A DNA stretch of 64,000 bases. Source: Hominimerdicola alba. Its GTDB lineage: Bacteria; Bacillota; Clostridia; Oscillospirales; Ruminococcaceae. Positions 17,364 to 24,989 of this stretch are shown here, piece by piece (within the stretch, counting starts at the first letter, position 1; every line of letters begins with the position of its first letter). The notes beneath the pieces were generated by a model that ran no database searches, was not told where the DNA came from, and saw nothing but the letters and a program-made list of their open reading frames with translations. The stretch covers positions 14,321 through 78,320 of the forward strand of contig NZ_FOAT01000003.1 of assembly GCF_900109655.1 (NCBI RefSeq), in the 5' to 3' direction. A program made the translations under genes and the position numbers.

Positions 17364-19202
17364 ATGGAGAACAGAAAAGAAGACCTTGCCAGAATGATCG
17401 CAAGAAATATGTCCATGACTGAGAATTTCGGCGATGAGCCCGAACCTGCAAGGGGCGTGACAGATTTCGGCGAGGACGCTTTTGACACTGTTTATGCCCG
17501 TTCGGGAAGAGATAGAAGACCGCAGAGAGCTTATGCGGGCAGTTCGTCGGGCAGCAGGAAAAGTACCGCGCAAAGACAGCACAGCGGCACCGGGTCAAGA
17601 TCAGGCAGCGGTGCAAAAAGAACGTCGGGCGGCAGCGCAAATGCCAAAAATGCCTCTGGCAGCAGGAGCACAAAAAGCACAGCCAAGGCAGCTGCTGTAA
17701 AAAAGCCCGCTGTAACTATCAAAAAGAAGAAAAAGAAGCCCATGACCGCCACAAAGGCAGCACTTATATGCTCGTGCATACTGCTGACAGGTCTCATGGC
17801 AGGCGGCGGATTTCTTATAATCGGCAATAAGATGTATGAGGACTCTTTCCTTGACAACACCTATATCAGCGGCGTTGATGTGGGCGGAATGGACAGGCGT
17901 GAGGCTCTGGCGGAGGTAAAAAAGAAAGCCGGGATCCCCGATGTGCTTGCCATCACCAAAAGGGACGGCTCGCAGATATCTATACCACTTGCCGATATAG
18001 GATATAAGGACAATACCGAAGAGCTGGTAAACAAGTACTACAACGGTCAGGATCACGGAAAATGGCTCAGCGCCATGTTTGAAAAGGAAGAATATTCCAT
18101 AAAGAATTCTTTCCATTATGACAAGAAAAAGCTTGAAAACATACTGGCTCACAAACTGATAAAGAACCAGAAAGCCAAAGCCCCTCAGGACGCTTACATA
18201 AGCCGTAACGACGGCGGAAGCTTCGTGGTGGTAGGCGAGGAAGACGGCGACACCATCGACACAAATAAGATACAGCTTCTCTTCGATTATGTCGAGAGTG
18301 AGCTGGACGGCCTGAACTTCGATATAGCCATAGGCTCTGTGGACTGCTACAAGAAAGCGAAGCTCCATTCCGAAGACCTTTACGAGCGCTGTCAGAAGCT
18401 GAACAATCTGCATAATATCGAAATAGTCATAGATTTCCAGCTTGGCACCGAAAAGATAGATGGTCCTACGATAATGAAGTGGGTAGGCTATGATGAAGAT
18501 GCTCCCGTAAATTCGCTGGAAGTTGACCGCGATAAGGTAGAGCAGTATGTCAGCCTGCTGGCAAGCAGATATGACACCTACGGCAAGGACAGACAGTTCG
18601 TTTCCACCAGCAGAGGTCCCATAACCGTACCTCAGGGCGAAGGCTGCTACGGCTGGTGGCTGAATCAGGACGCTATGACCGATTACATAATCGAATGTAT
18701 AGAGAACTGCGAATCCAGCAGAACAGACGCTATATACTATGTCAACCCCAACTCCACCTACAGCTACACCTGCAACCCCGACTGGCTCACCGACAAGACC
18801 GATTACGGCGATACCTATTTCGATGTTGACCTCAAGATGCAGCATATGTGGTATTACGAGAACGGTGAGATGAAGATGGAGAGCGATATCGTATCGGGCT
18901 ACCCCAGCGAATCGAGAAATACTCCCGCAGGCGTGTACAAGCTCTGGCTGAAAGAGCGAGGCAAGACTCTGGTAGGCAGCTCCGACGGACAGTCCTACGC
19001 TTCCTATGTTGAATTCTGGAACTATTTCAGCACCATAGGCATAGGCTTCCACGATGCTTCCTGGCAGGGCGGCGTATTCGGCGGCGAAAAGTACCAGTCA
19101 CCCACATGGGGCAGCCACGGCTGTGTAAACCTGCCATACGAAGCAGCAGAGTACATATACGAAAATGCTCCGTTAGATACACCTGTATTTCTGTACTGGT
19201 AA
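17364..19202 (+). CDS. Membrane-anchored L,D-transpeptidase (YkuD)
   Basis: 612 residues. A low-complexity Ser/Gly/Lys/Arg cytoplasmic region (to about 128) precedes one transmembrane helix (ALICSCILLTGLMAGGGFLI). The ectodomain has VanW/peptidoglycan-binding-like parts (YISGVDVGGMDRREALAEV near 166) and a C-terminal YkuD domain from about 487 with the active-site SHGCVNLP near 588. The enzyme makes 3-3 cross-links in peptidoglycan or anchors proteins. Start ATG follows TAGGAGG. Own promoter and terminator. Confidence 0.92.
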   Translation: MENRKEDLARMIARNMSMTENFGDEPEPARGVTDFGEDAFDTVYARSGRDRRPQRAYAGSSSGSRKSTAQRQHSGTGSRSGSGAKRTSGGSANAKNASGSRSTKSTAKAAAVKKPAVTIKKKKKKPMTATKAALICSCILLTGLMAGGGFLIIGNKMYEDSFLDNTYISGVDVGGMDRREALAEVKKKAGIPDVLAITKRDGSQISIPLADIGYKDNTEELVNKYYNGQDHGKWLSAMFEKEEYSIKNSFHYDKKKLENILAHKLIKNQKAKAPQDAYISRNDGGSFVVVGEEDGDTIDTNKIQLLFDYVESELDGLNFDIAIGSVDCYKKAKLHSEDLYERCQKLNNLHNIEIVIDFQLGTEKIDGPTIMKWVGYDEDAPVNSLEVDRDKVEQYVSLLASRYDTYGKDRQFVSTSRGPITVPQGEGCYGWWLNQDAMTDYIIECIENCESSRTDAIYYVNPNSTYSYTCNPDWLTDKTDYGDTYFDVDLKMQHMWYYENGEMKMESDIVSGYPSESRNTPAGVYKLWLKERGKTLVGSSDGQSYASYVEFWNYFSTIGIGFHDASWQGGVFGGEKYQSPTWGSHGCVNLPYEAAEYIYENAPLDTPVFLYW

Positions 19203-19236
19203 AGAGCAGTAAGTGACAGAACGACAAGTTTGCTGT

Positions 19237-19268
19237 AAAACCGACGGAGCGTTCTCCGTCGGTTTTTT
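19237..19268 (+). terminator. Terminator after the L,D-transpeptidase gene
   Basis: AAACCGACGGAG / CTCCGTCGGTTTTTTT with a CGTT loop. Confidence 0.9.
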
Positions 19269-19374
19269 TGAAGAAGGTTCTTTAGTAAACACATTCGCCA
19301 CGATAACGGTATGTTCCGTTTTCGGAAGACGATGGGACTATAATGTGCCCGTATTACGACAAAGGAGACCGATC

Positions 19375-19992
19375 ATGAACAGAAAAATACTGATACCCCT
19401 GCTTGCAGCGGTGCTGTGTCTGGCTGCCTGCGACGGTAAGGGCAAAAATAATAAGAAAAAGCCGGACAATAATGGTGAAAACATCTCCGTGACTGATACC
19501 GAAGACAGCATCGGCGAGGAAGAAGATACCACCGGTATTCTGATGGATTTCGATGAGACCAGACCCTCAGTGATAAAAGGGCTGATCCTGGAATCCAAAT
19601 CAACATGGAGAAACACTCCCATGATAGACGAAATGGCTGAAGAGGGATTCACAAAGACCGTGCCGATAAAGAACTTCGAGCTTGACGAGGTATTCGAGAT
19701 GTACATCGATACCGATGCTACCGATGGCTGGAATATCTACATCTGCCGTCATGACAGCGTGGGCGACATCACCACCGTCACAGAGGACAAGCTGAAAGAG
19801 ATCACCAAGACTGAGGGCTTTGCCAATGACTACGGTTTCAAGCCCAACAAGGAAAAATACGGCGACCTGGGCGGTATGTGCGTAGCTTCAGCCGAATCCA
19901 CCGAGGGACTGTACGATATGTTCTTTGTCCGTCAGGGCGAGATAGACAGCTATATCCAGCTTGAAATAACAAAGCCGTCCAGTGCTGAATAA
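19375..19992 (+). CDS. Lipoprotein of unknown function
   Basis: 205 residues. Signal peptide MNRKILIPLLAAVLCLAACD with lipobox LAAC (Cys 19), a charged low-complexity linker (to about 60) and a beta-rich domain. ATG 19375 follows AAAGGAG and makes the lipobox work; the frame is open further upstream without a ribosome site. aroQ begins 24 nt downstream, so the three genes 19375-21534 may form one unit. Confidence 0.8.
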   Translation: MNRKILIPLLAAVLCLAACDGKGKNNKKKPDNNGENISVTDTEDSIGEEEDTTGILMDFDETRPSVIKGLILESKSTWRNTPMIDEMAEEGFTKTVPIKNFELDEVFEMYIDTDATDGWNIYICRHDSVGDITTVTEDKLKEITKTEGFANDYGFKPNKEKYGDLGGMCVASAESTEGLYDMFFVRQGEIDSYIQLEITKPSSAE

Positions 19993-20015
19993 CGGACGGC
20001 AGAAAAGAGGACCAT

Positions 20016-20474
20016 ATGAAAAAGATACTTGTGATACACGGACCGAACCTCAATCTTCTGGGAGAAAGGGAACCGGGCGTTTACGGCACCGATACTTTCG
20101 AGTCCATAAATGACGAGATAGTTGCCCATGCACTTGGTCTCGGTATGCACTGTGAAGTTTATCAGTCGAACCACGAGGGCGAGATAATCGATGAACTGCA
20201 CCTTGCAAGGAAGAAGTTCGACGGCGTTGTGCTTAATGCGGGAGCTTACACCCATTACAGCTACGCTATCCGCGATGCTATCGCAGCCATAAAAATACCC
20301 GTTGTTGAGGTACACCTGAGCAACATCCATGCAAGGGACGAGTTCCGCGAGAAGTCGGTGATAGCCCCTGTATGCGTGGGTCAGATAAGCGGTTTCGGCA
20401 AGTATTCCTATCTTATGGCGGTAGACGCTCTGAATTATAAGTGGACGGAGGGTGAAGCTGTTGACAAGGCTTGA
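20016..20474 (+). CDS. aroQ: 3-dehydroquinate dehydratase, type II
   Basis: 152 residues, the family length. Converts 3-dehydroquinate to 3-dehydroshikimate in the shikimate pathway (cytoplasm, dodecamer). Catalytic features are present: HGPNLNLLGEREPGVYG with the Arg and Tyr pair near 18-23, NAGAYTHYSYAIRDA near 73, and the His in VEVHLSNIHAR near 99. The 3' end overlaps the M24 peptidase start by 14 nt. Confidence 0.96.
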   Translation: MKKILVIHGPNLNLLGEREPGVYGTDTFESINDEIVAHALGLGMHCEVYQSNHEGEIIDELHLARKKFDGVVLNAGAYTHYSYAIRDAIAAIKIPVVEVHLSNIHARDEFREKSVIAPVCVGQISGFGKYSYLMAVDALNYKWTEGEAVDKA

Positions 20475-21534
20475 ACGCTTGCAATCGAGGATAGCCGAAG
20501 TAGGCGGCTGCGGCATCATCACAGATGAAGTCAACAGACGCTACTTCACGCAGATGAAATCCAGCGCGGGAACTGTGCTGGTATTCCCCGAGGAAAGCTA
20601 TCTGATAATCGATTCAAGGTACATCGAAAAGGCGCGTGCCACCGCTGTCGGCTGCACGGTGATACTTGAAGGCAGGGGCGAGGAAAAATTTGCCCAGATG
20701 AACGAACTGATAAAAAAGCACGGCGCCAAAGAGATAGCCATCGACAGCCAGACCTGTACGGTAAGTCAGCTGGCGCATTACCGCAGCAAGCTTGAAGCCG
20801 AGATACCCGCCGACGGACGCTTCGGCAAGCTGATACGCCAGATACGCATGGTGAAATCACCCGAAGAGACCGAAAAGATGATCGCCGCACAGCGCATAGC
20901 CGAGCAGGGCTTCGAGTTCATGCTGGGCTATATCAAAGAGGGTCTGACAGAGAAAGAAATGCAGCTGAAGCTGGATTATTTCATGCTTTCCCACGGTGCT
21001 GAGGCGCTGAGCTTCGATACCATAGTTCTCAGCGGTCCCAACACCTCAATGCCCCACGGTGTACCCTCAGACAGGCGCGTACAGAAAGGTGAGTTCGTGC
21101 TGATGGACTTCGGTGCAGTGGTAGACGGCTATCACAGCGATATGACGAGAACTGTATGCGTTGGTGAGCCTACCGACAAAATGCGCGAGGTATATGACAT
21201 CGTGCTGAAAGCACAGCTGGCGGGCATTGACGCTCTTAAAGCTGATATCTCAGGCAGGAATTTCGATGCCGCCGCAAGGGATATCATAAACGCCGCAGGC
21301 TACGGCGACAAATTCGGACATTCTCTGGGTCACGGCGTAGGTATGGAGATACACGAAGAACCCTACGGCTCCCCTGTTTCCACCGCTCTTATCCCCGAGA
21401 ATTCCGTTATCACCATCGAGCCCGGCATCTACCTCGAAGGCGAGTTCGGCGTAAGGATAGAGGATTTCGCAATCGTCAAAGCAAACGGCTGTGAGAATAT
21501 GACCCTTGCGCCCAAGGAGCTTATCTGTCTGTAA
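20461..21534 (+). CDS. M24 aminopeptidase P family (Xaa-Pro peptidase)
   Basis: 357 residues. N-terminal creatinase-like domain (to about 125) and a pita-bread M24 domain with the metal ligands in order: Asp in MDFGAVVDGYHSDMTR (about 220), His in GHSLGHGVGMEIHEEP (about 285), Glu in ITIEPGIY (about 320) and Glu in VRIEDFAIV (about 335). It removes N-terminal residues before proline. TTG 20461 is chosen because GGAGG sits 9 nt upstream; GTG 20452 abuts that site. Translational coupling with aroQ is likely. Confidence 0.93.
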   Translation: MTRLERLQSRIAEVGGCGIITDEVNRRYFTQMKSSAGTVLVFPEESYLIIDSRYIEKARATAVGCTVILEGRGEEKFAQMNELIKKHGAKEIAIDSQTCTVSQLAHYRSKLEAEIPADGRFGKLIRQIRMVKSPEETEKMIAAQRIAEQGFEFMLGYIKEGLTEKEMQLKLDYFMLSHGAEALSFDTIVLSGPNTSMPHGVPSDRRVQKGEFVLMDFGAVVDGYHSDMTRTVCVGEPTDKMREVYDIVLKAQLAGIDALKADISGRNFDAAARDIINAAGYGDKFGHSLGHGVGMEIHEEPYGSPVSTALIPENSVITIEPGIYLEGEFGVRIEDFAIVKANGCENMTLAPKELICL

Positions 21535-21549
21535 TATACTATTATAATA

Positions 21550-21582
21550 TAAAAAGCAGAGGGTTTTGCCCTCTGCTTTTTT
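21550..21582 (+). terminator. Terminator after the aroQ-peptidase unit
   Basis: AAAAAGCAGAGGG / CCCTCTGCTTTTTT stem with a short T-rich loop. Confidence 0.9.
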
Positions 21583-21587
21583 GCGCA

Positions 21588-21617
21588 TAAAAAATCCCCC
21601 GAGCCGAAGCCGAGGGA
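21588..21617 (-). terminator. Terminator of the tRNA operon
   Basis: On the minus strand TCCCTCGG pairs with TCGGGGGA, followed by TTTTTT, just after tRNA-Gly(CCC). Confidence 0.7.
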
Positions 21618-21620
21618 ACA

Positions 21621-21693
21621 AGCGGATTACGAGACTCGAACTCGCCACATCCACCTTGGGAAGGTGGCGCTCTACCGGATGAGCTAAATCCGC
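21621..21693 (-). tRNA. tRNA-Gly (anticodon CCC)
   Basis: Complete cloverleaf: acceptor GCGGATT/AATCCGC, D-loop with GG, anticodon loop TTCCCAA, canonical TTCGAGT T-loop, discriminator T. CCA is not encoded. Confidence 0.95.
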
Positions 21694-21701
21694 ATATGAA
21701 A

Positions 21702-21724
21702 AATGCCGATATAAAATCGGCATT
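21702..21724 (-). terminator. Hairpin between the aberrant tRNA-Gly and tRNA-Gly(CCC)
   Basis: AATGCCGAT / ATCGGCATT with TTTC following on the minus strand. It could be a weak terminator or a processing signal for the preceding tRNA-like gene. Confidence 0.5.
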
Positions 21725-21727
21725 CAG

Positions 21728-21801
21728 TGGAGCGGGTCACTTGAGTTAAACAAGTTTCTCCTCTCAGGAAGAAAGGTATTCTAGCGTTGAAATAAACCCG
21801 C
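21728..21801 (-). tRNA. Aberrant tRNA-Gly (anticodon UCC) with degenerate D- and T-loops
   Basis: A full cloverleaf can be drawn: acceptor GCGGGTT/GACCCGC with T73 and encoded CCA (21730-21728); D-arm TTTC-AACGCTA-GAAT with only three pairs; anticodon arm CCTTT-CTTCCTG-AGAGG (anticodon TCC, U33 present); 4-nt variable loop; T-arm ACTTG-TTTAACT-CAAGT. Glycine identity elements (G1-C72, C2-G71, G3-C70, U73, C35, C36) are intact. The G19-C56 tertiary pair has become C19/U56, G10-C25 has become U10/U25, and purine 37 is U. Its neighbours are canonical and lack encoded CCA. It is either a decaying gene or a specialised non-ribosomal glycyl donor. Confidence 0.75.
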
Positions 21802-21810
21802 ATTTATCAA

Positions 21811-21840
21811 TTTATCCCGATACAAAAGTATCGGGATAAA
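21811..21840 (-). other. Perfect 13-bp hairpin upstream of the aberrant tRNA-Gly
   Basis: TTTATCCCGATAC / GTATCGGGATAAA with a 4-nt loop, between tRNA-Gly(GCC) and the aberrant tRNA. No long T-run follows, so it may be a processing hairpin or a weak terminator. Confidence 0.6.
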
Positions 21841-21844
21841 CAAG

Positions 21845-21917
21845 AGCGGATTACGAGGCTCGAACTCGCTACCTCCACCTTGGCAAGGTGGCGCTCTACC
21901 AGATGAGCTAAATCCGC
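21845..21917 (-). tRNA. tRNA-Gly (anticodon GCC)
   Basis: Acceptor GCGGATT/AATCCGC, anticodon loop TTGCCAA, canonical TTCGAGC T-loop, discriminator T, no encoded CCA. Confidence 0.95.
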
Positions 21918-21921
21918 AAAA

Positions 21922-21997
21922 TGGTGCTTCCGAGTGGAATTGAACCACCGACACGGGGATTTTCAGTCCCCTGCTCTACCGACTGAGCTACAGAAGC
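21922..21997 (-). tRNA. tRNA-Phe (anticodon GAA)
   Basis: Acceptor GCTTCTG/CGGAAGC, anticodon loop CTGAAAA, discriminator A, encoded CCA (21924-21922). Confidence 0.96.
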
Positions 21998-22004
21998 ATA
22001 TAAG

Positions 22005-22078
22005 CGACCCGGATGAGACTCGAACTCACGACCTCCGCCGTGACAGGGCGGCGTTCTAACCAACTGAACTACCGGGCC
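22005..22078 (-). tRNA. tRNA-Asp (anticodon GTC)
   Basis: Acceptor GGCCCGG/CCGGGTC, anticodon loop CTGTCAC, discriminator G as expected for Asp, no encoded CCA. Confidence 0.96.
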
Positions 22079-22080
22079 GT

Positions 22081-22120
22081 GTCAGAAAGTCGTGTGCAGA
22101 AGTTTCTGCACACTTCTGAC
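22081..22120 (-). other. Long hairpin between tRNA-Val and tRNA-Asp
   Basis: Outer stem GTCAGAA/TTCTGAC (7 bp), a 4-nt one-sided bulge, inner stem GTGTGCAGAA/TTCTGCACAC (10 bp) and a 2-nt centre. It fills the whole spacer and lacks a T-run, so a processing element fits better than a terminator. Confidence 0.7.
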
Positions 22121-22123
22121 CGA

Positions 22124-22196
22124 TGGGGACTACAGGGCTCGAACCTGTGACCCTCTGCTTGTAAGGCAGATGCTCTCCCAGCTGAGCTAAACCCCC
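22124..22196 (-). tRNA. tRNA-Val (anticodon TAC)
   Basis: Acceptor GGGGGTT/AGTCCCC (two wobble pairs), anticodon loop CTTACAA, canonical TTCGAGC T-loop, discriminator A. First gene of the tRNA operon. Confidence 0.96.
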
Positions 22197-22252
22197 ATAT
22201 TCTTACCTGTGAAGTTCGTTTCGTTTTCGTTTCGTCCCTCACAACAGTATCT

Positions 22253-22281
22253 ATTATACACCATTGACCCCCATTTGTCAA
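22253..22281 (-). promoter_or_regulatory. Promoter of the tRNA operon
   Basis: Minus strand TTGACA (22281-22276), 17 bp, TATAAT (22258-22253), both consensus. Confidence 0.9.
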
Positions 22282-22418
22282 GAGGTTTTTCAAACTTTTT
22301 TTGAGTTTTTTTCACTTTGTAAAATTAGCCCTGCTTGATTTCAAATTCTTGAAAACTATTGCCGATATTAAACAAATCAGAGAGCACATTTCATCAAACC
22401 ACCCCTTAAAAAGCACGC

Positions 22419-22449
22419 AAAAAGGGCGGAGAATGAATTTTCTCCGCCC
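22419..22449 (-). terminator. Terminator downstream of the GH5 gene
   Basis: GGGCGGAGAA / TTCTCCGCCC with TTTTT on the minus strand. It lies about 210 nt after the GH5 stop, with a dispersed repeat in between. Confidence 0.7.
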
Positions 22450-22537
22450 ATAGTCACAGTAAACAACACTGAAATTTCAGCTTTGCGAACTTCGCAAAAG
22501 CATAAATTTTACTCGTTCTCCAAGTGCAATTTCTAAT

Positions 22538-22629
22538 ATGGCTATCCATTTAGCACACCACTTAACATACCGCTAACTATTGATATTATCCCTCAGTAGG
22601 TTGTATAGAATGGTGTGTCAGCGGGATAA
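22538..22629 (-). repeat. Dispersed palindromic repeat R1, copy E (short form)
   Basis: On the minus strand it begins CCCGCTGACACACC and ends GGTGTGCTAAATGGATAGCC. It shares ends with copies at 26900, 28888, 47451 and 53001 but lacks their large central hairpin. It lies between the GH5 stop codon and its terminator. Confidence 0.6.
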
Positions 22630-22656
22630 ACATAATTTCTAATGTCTTTTACTATA

Positions 22657-24597
22657 TTATTTCAGACCCTTTGCTTTTGAAAGTGTGATACCGTTCTTGC
22701 CCAGAGGTATCTTGTGGTCAAGACCAACGAACTTGCCGCCCTCCTGCCAGAGAACTTCCTTTACGAACTCGTACTTCTCATCGTCCCATGTGGTGAAGTC
22801 GTCGAGGACAAGTCCGCCTGTGTCGCCTGAGTTTGCATTGAAGCACCAGAAAGTGTGGTTCAGGTGGTTCTCCTTTATCAGCTGGCGCATATATGTCATC
22901 CAGGTGATGTTAGGCTCGGTCATGAAGCCGCCCCACTCGCCGATCAGCAGGGGTGCAGTCTTTTTATCGTTGATGTACAGCCAGTTATCCTGCCAGCAGT
23001 CCTTTTTCAGGCTCTTGAAATCGTAGCTGCCCTCGAACCAGGGCTGTTCGTATACAGTAGGACCGTAATCGTGGGGTGAGTATACCAGCTTGTCCTGATA
23101 CTTTCCGAGGTCGATAGGATAATCCTTTACGCCACGGAGATTTCCGCCCCACCAGTTGAAGTAGTAATCCTCGTTGTCCTGCGACTTGTAGTCTCCATTC
23201 TTCTTGATATCCTTGGGGTATATCTCAATGCCCTCTACCATTATAAGAACGTTGGGGTTCTTGGCGAGTACTTTCTTTGCAGCAGTTTCAGCAACGTACT
23301 TCCAGTTATTTTCAGACTTGCTGTTGTTCCATATAGCCGCCTGTTTGCCCTCGGCAGGCTTGCCGTGAGGTTCGTTCTTCAGGTCGATAGCTATAATGGT
23401 ATCATTGTCCTTGTAGCGGTCAGCCAGCCATTCCAGCGCAGCATAGTATTCCTTTGCGCTTACTCTGTCGGTGAACCACAGATTTGCGTTGTGACCCGAT
23501 GCGTCGGTATTAGCCGAATGGATATCGGGCATTACCTTCATGCCGTTCTCTTCTGCCAGTTTAAGGAAATAGTCGAATATCTGCAGAGAATTCATGGAGT
23601 TGAGTTCCTCGTTGTAGGCATTGTTGTAGTTAGCCTGAGGATACTCCCCTGCCGCCCACTGGTTAAGCAGTTCAGCGGACATGGGCACACGTATCAGATT
23701 AAAGCCGTGGTCTGCGATAGCCTTGACAGTAGGAGCTAATTCGCTGTTCCACAGACCGTCGAATGTATTTGTACCTGTGTTGTAGCCGAACCAGTTCACA
23801 CCTGTCAGCCATACCTGCTTGCCATCAGCATCGAGAATCTTGTTGCCGTCGGTGTGCAGCCAGTCGTCGCCCTGCTCTGCGTCTTTCGAGCGCTTCAGCA
23901 GCTTCTTCACATCAACGTCTTTCTTCTCGCCGCCGTTGTTATTGTTGTTATTATTGCTGTTATTGCTATTATTGTTGTTCTGGCTGACCTTGCCCTTTTT
24001 CAGGGTGCAGGTTACACCGTTGAGCTTTGCGGACTTCACATTCAGCGAACTGCCTGTACCGATGTTGCAGCCCAGGGTAACAGAGCCGCCCTTTGCGATA
24101 TCGCCGTTGTAATCGGCATTTGTTATGGTAAGGGTATTGCCCTTGATGGTGAAAGTGCCGTTCCAGCCGTCAACAGATTTCAGATCAGCTACTTCAAGTT
24201 CAAGTGTCCAGCCGCTGACAGCGTCATCACCGTAATTGGCGATACCGATATCCAGACCGCTCATCTGCTTACCGCTGTCCTCCCAGCTGTTGCTTGAAGA
24301 CCAGCTGACTACATATCCTTCCTTCTTTACATCCTCCTCTTTCTCAGCTTCGGAATCTTCCTCTGCCTCGCTTTCGGAGTCCTCCTCTTCTTCCTCGGAG
24401 TCTTCCTCAGATTCTTCCTCTTCGCTGTCATCAGCAGCAGAAGAAACAGATTCCGACTTTTTCTTCGGTGAAGATGTCTTCCATGAATCATCGTCCTTGC
24501 CGCGATTCGTCACGACCAGCGCGATTATCAGTCCGATGATGACCACGCCCATTGCAACAAAACCCGCGATGACCTTTTTTGAGATACCTCGGTTCAT
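22657..24597 (-). CDS. Membrane-anchored GH5 endoglucanase with CBM2-like module
   Basis: 646 residues. N-terminal anchor helix (KKVIAGFVAMGVVIIGLIIALV), a highly acidic Ser/Glu/Asp stalk (about 40-95), a CBM2-like module (about 98-200; SGWTLELEVADL, WNGTFTIKGNTLTITNADYN), an Asn-rich linker, and a GH5 catalytic domain to the end. The acid/base Glu lies in IDLKNEPHG and the nucleophile Glu in LLIGEWGGF. It cleaves beta-1,4-glucan (cellulose) outside the cell. ATG 24597 is chosen because AAGGAG is 7 nt upstream. No dockerin: it is held directly at the membrane. Confidence 0.92.
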   Translation of the reverse strand: MNRGISKKVIAGFVAMGVVIIGLIIALVVTNRGKDDDSWKTSSPKKKSESVSSAADDSEEEESEEDSEEEEEDSESEAEEDSEAEKEEDVKKEGYVVSWSSSNSWEDSGKQMSGLDIGIANYGDDAVSGWTLELEVADLKSVDGWNGTFTIKGNTLTITNADYNGDIAKGGSVTLGCNIGTGSSLNVKSAKLNGVTCTLKKGKVSQNNNNSNNSNNNNNNNGGEKKDVDVKKLLKRSKDAEQGDDWLHTDGNKILDADGKQVWLTGVNWFGYNTGTNTFDGLWNSELAPTVKAIADHGFNLIRVPMSAELLNQWAAGEYPQANYNNAYNEELNSMNSLQIFDYFLKLAEENGMKVMPDIHSANTDASGHNANLWFTDRVSAKEYYAALEWLADRYKDNDTIIAIDLKNEPHGKPAEGKQAAIWNNSKSENNWKYVAETAAKKVLAKNPNVLIMVEGIEIYPKDIKKNGDYKSQDNEDYYFNWWGGNLRGVKDYPIDLGKYQDKLVYSPHDYGPTVYEQPWFEGSYDFKSLKKDCWQDNWLYINDKKTAPLLIGEWGGFMTEPNITWMTYMRQLIKENHLNHTFWCFNANSGDTGGLVLDDFTTWDDEKYEFVKEVLWQEGGKFVGLDHKIPLGKNGITLSKAKGLK

Positions 24598-24662
24598 TAA
24601 CATTCTCCTTACATAAAAATATTACACCATATCCCTTGGGCACAAAATGCCCTAACATATTG

Positions 24663-24691
24663 ATTATATCACATTTGATTTTGATTGTAAA
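24663..24691 (-). promoter_or_regulatory. Promoter of the GH5 gene
   Basis: Minus strand TTTACA (24691-24686), 17 bp, TATAAT (24668-24663). The rest of the 392-bp divergent region is AT-rich; I see no clear catabolite operator. Confidence 0.75.
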
Positions 24692-24910
24692 GATGTACGG
24701 ATAAACATTCTGCCATAATATGGAAGACTTTCGGTCACAAGGGTCAGCCCAAATATATACACATTCAATATTATAAATATATTCAACCGAAAATTATGCA
24801 TGCAACTGTTGTATCAGCCGTATCAAACAGGATAAAATACACACAAATCCATATAAATTACCCCGATTTATAAACAAGCCTACAAAATTAAATATGTAAT
24901 AAAAAATACA

Positions 24911-24939
24911 TTGAAATCCACCTTTTATAGTAGTATAAT
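24911..24939 (+). promoter_or_regulatory. Promoter of the SulP gene
   Basis: TTGAAA (24911-24916), 17 bp, TATAAT (24934-24939). Confidence 0.75.
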
Positions 24940-24989
24940 GTAAAAGCTGTGCCGATTTCGGCATAAATTATTTATGGAGATGAAATGAT

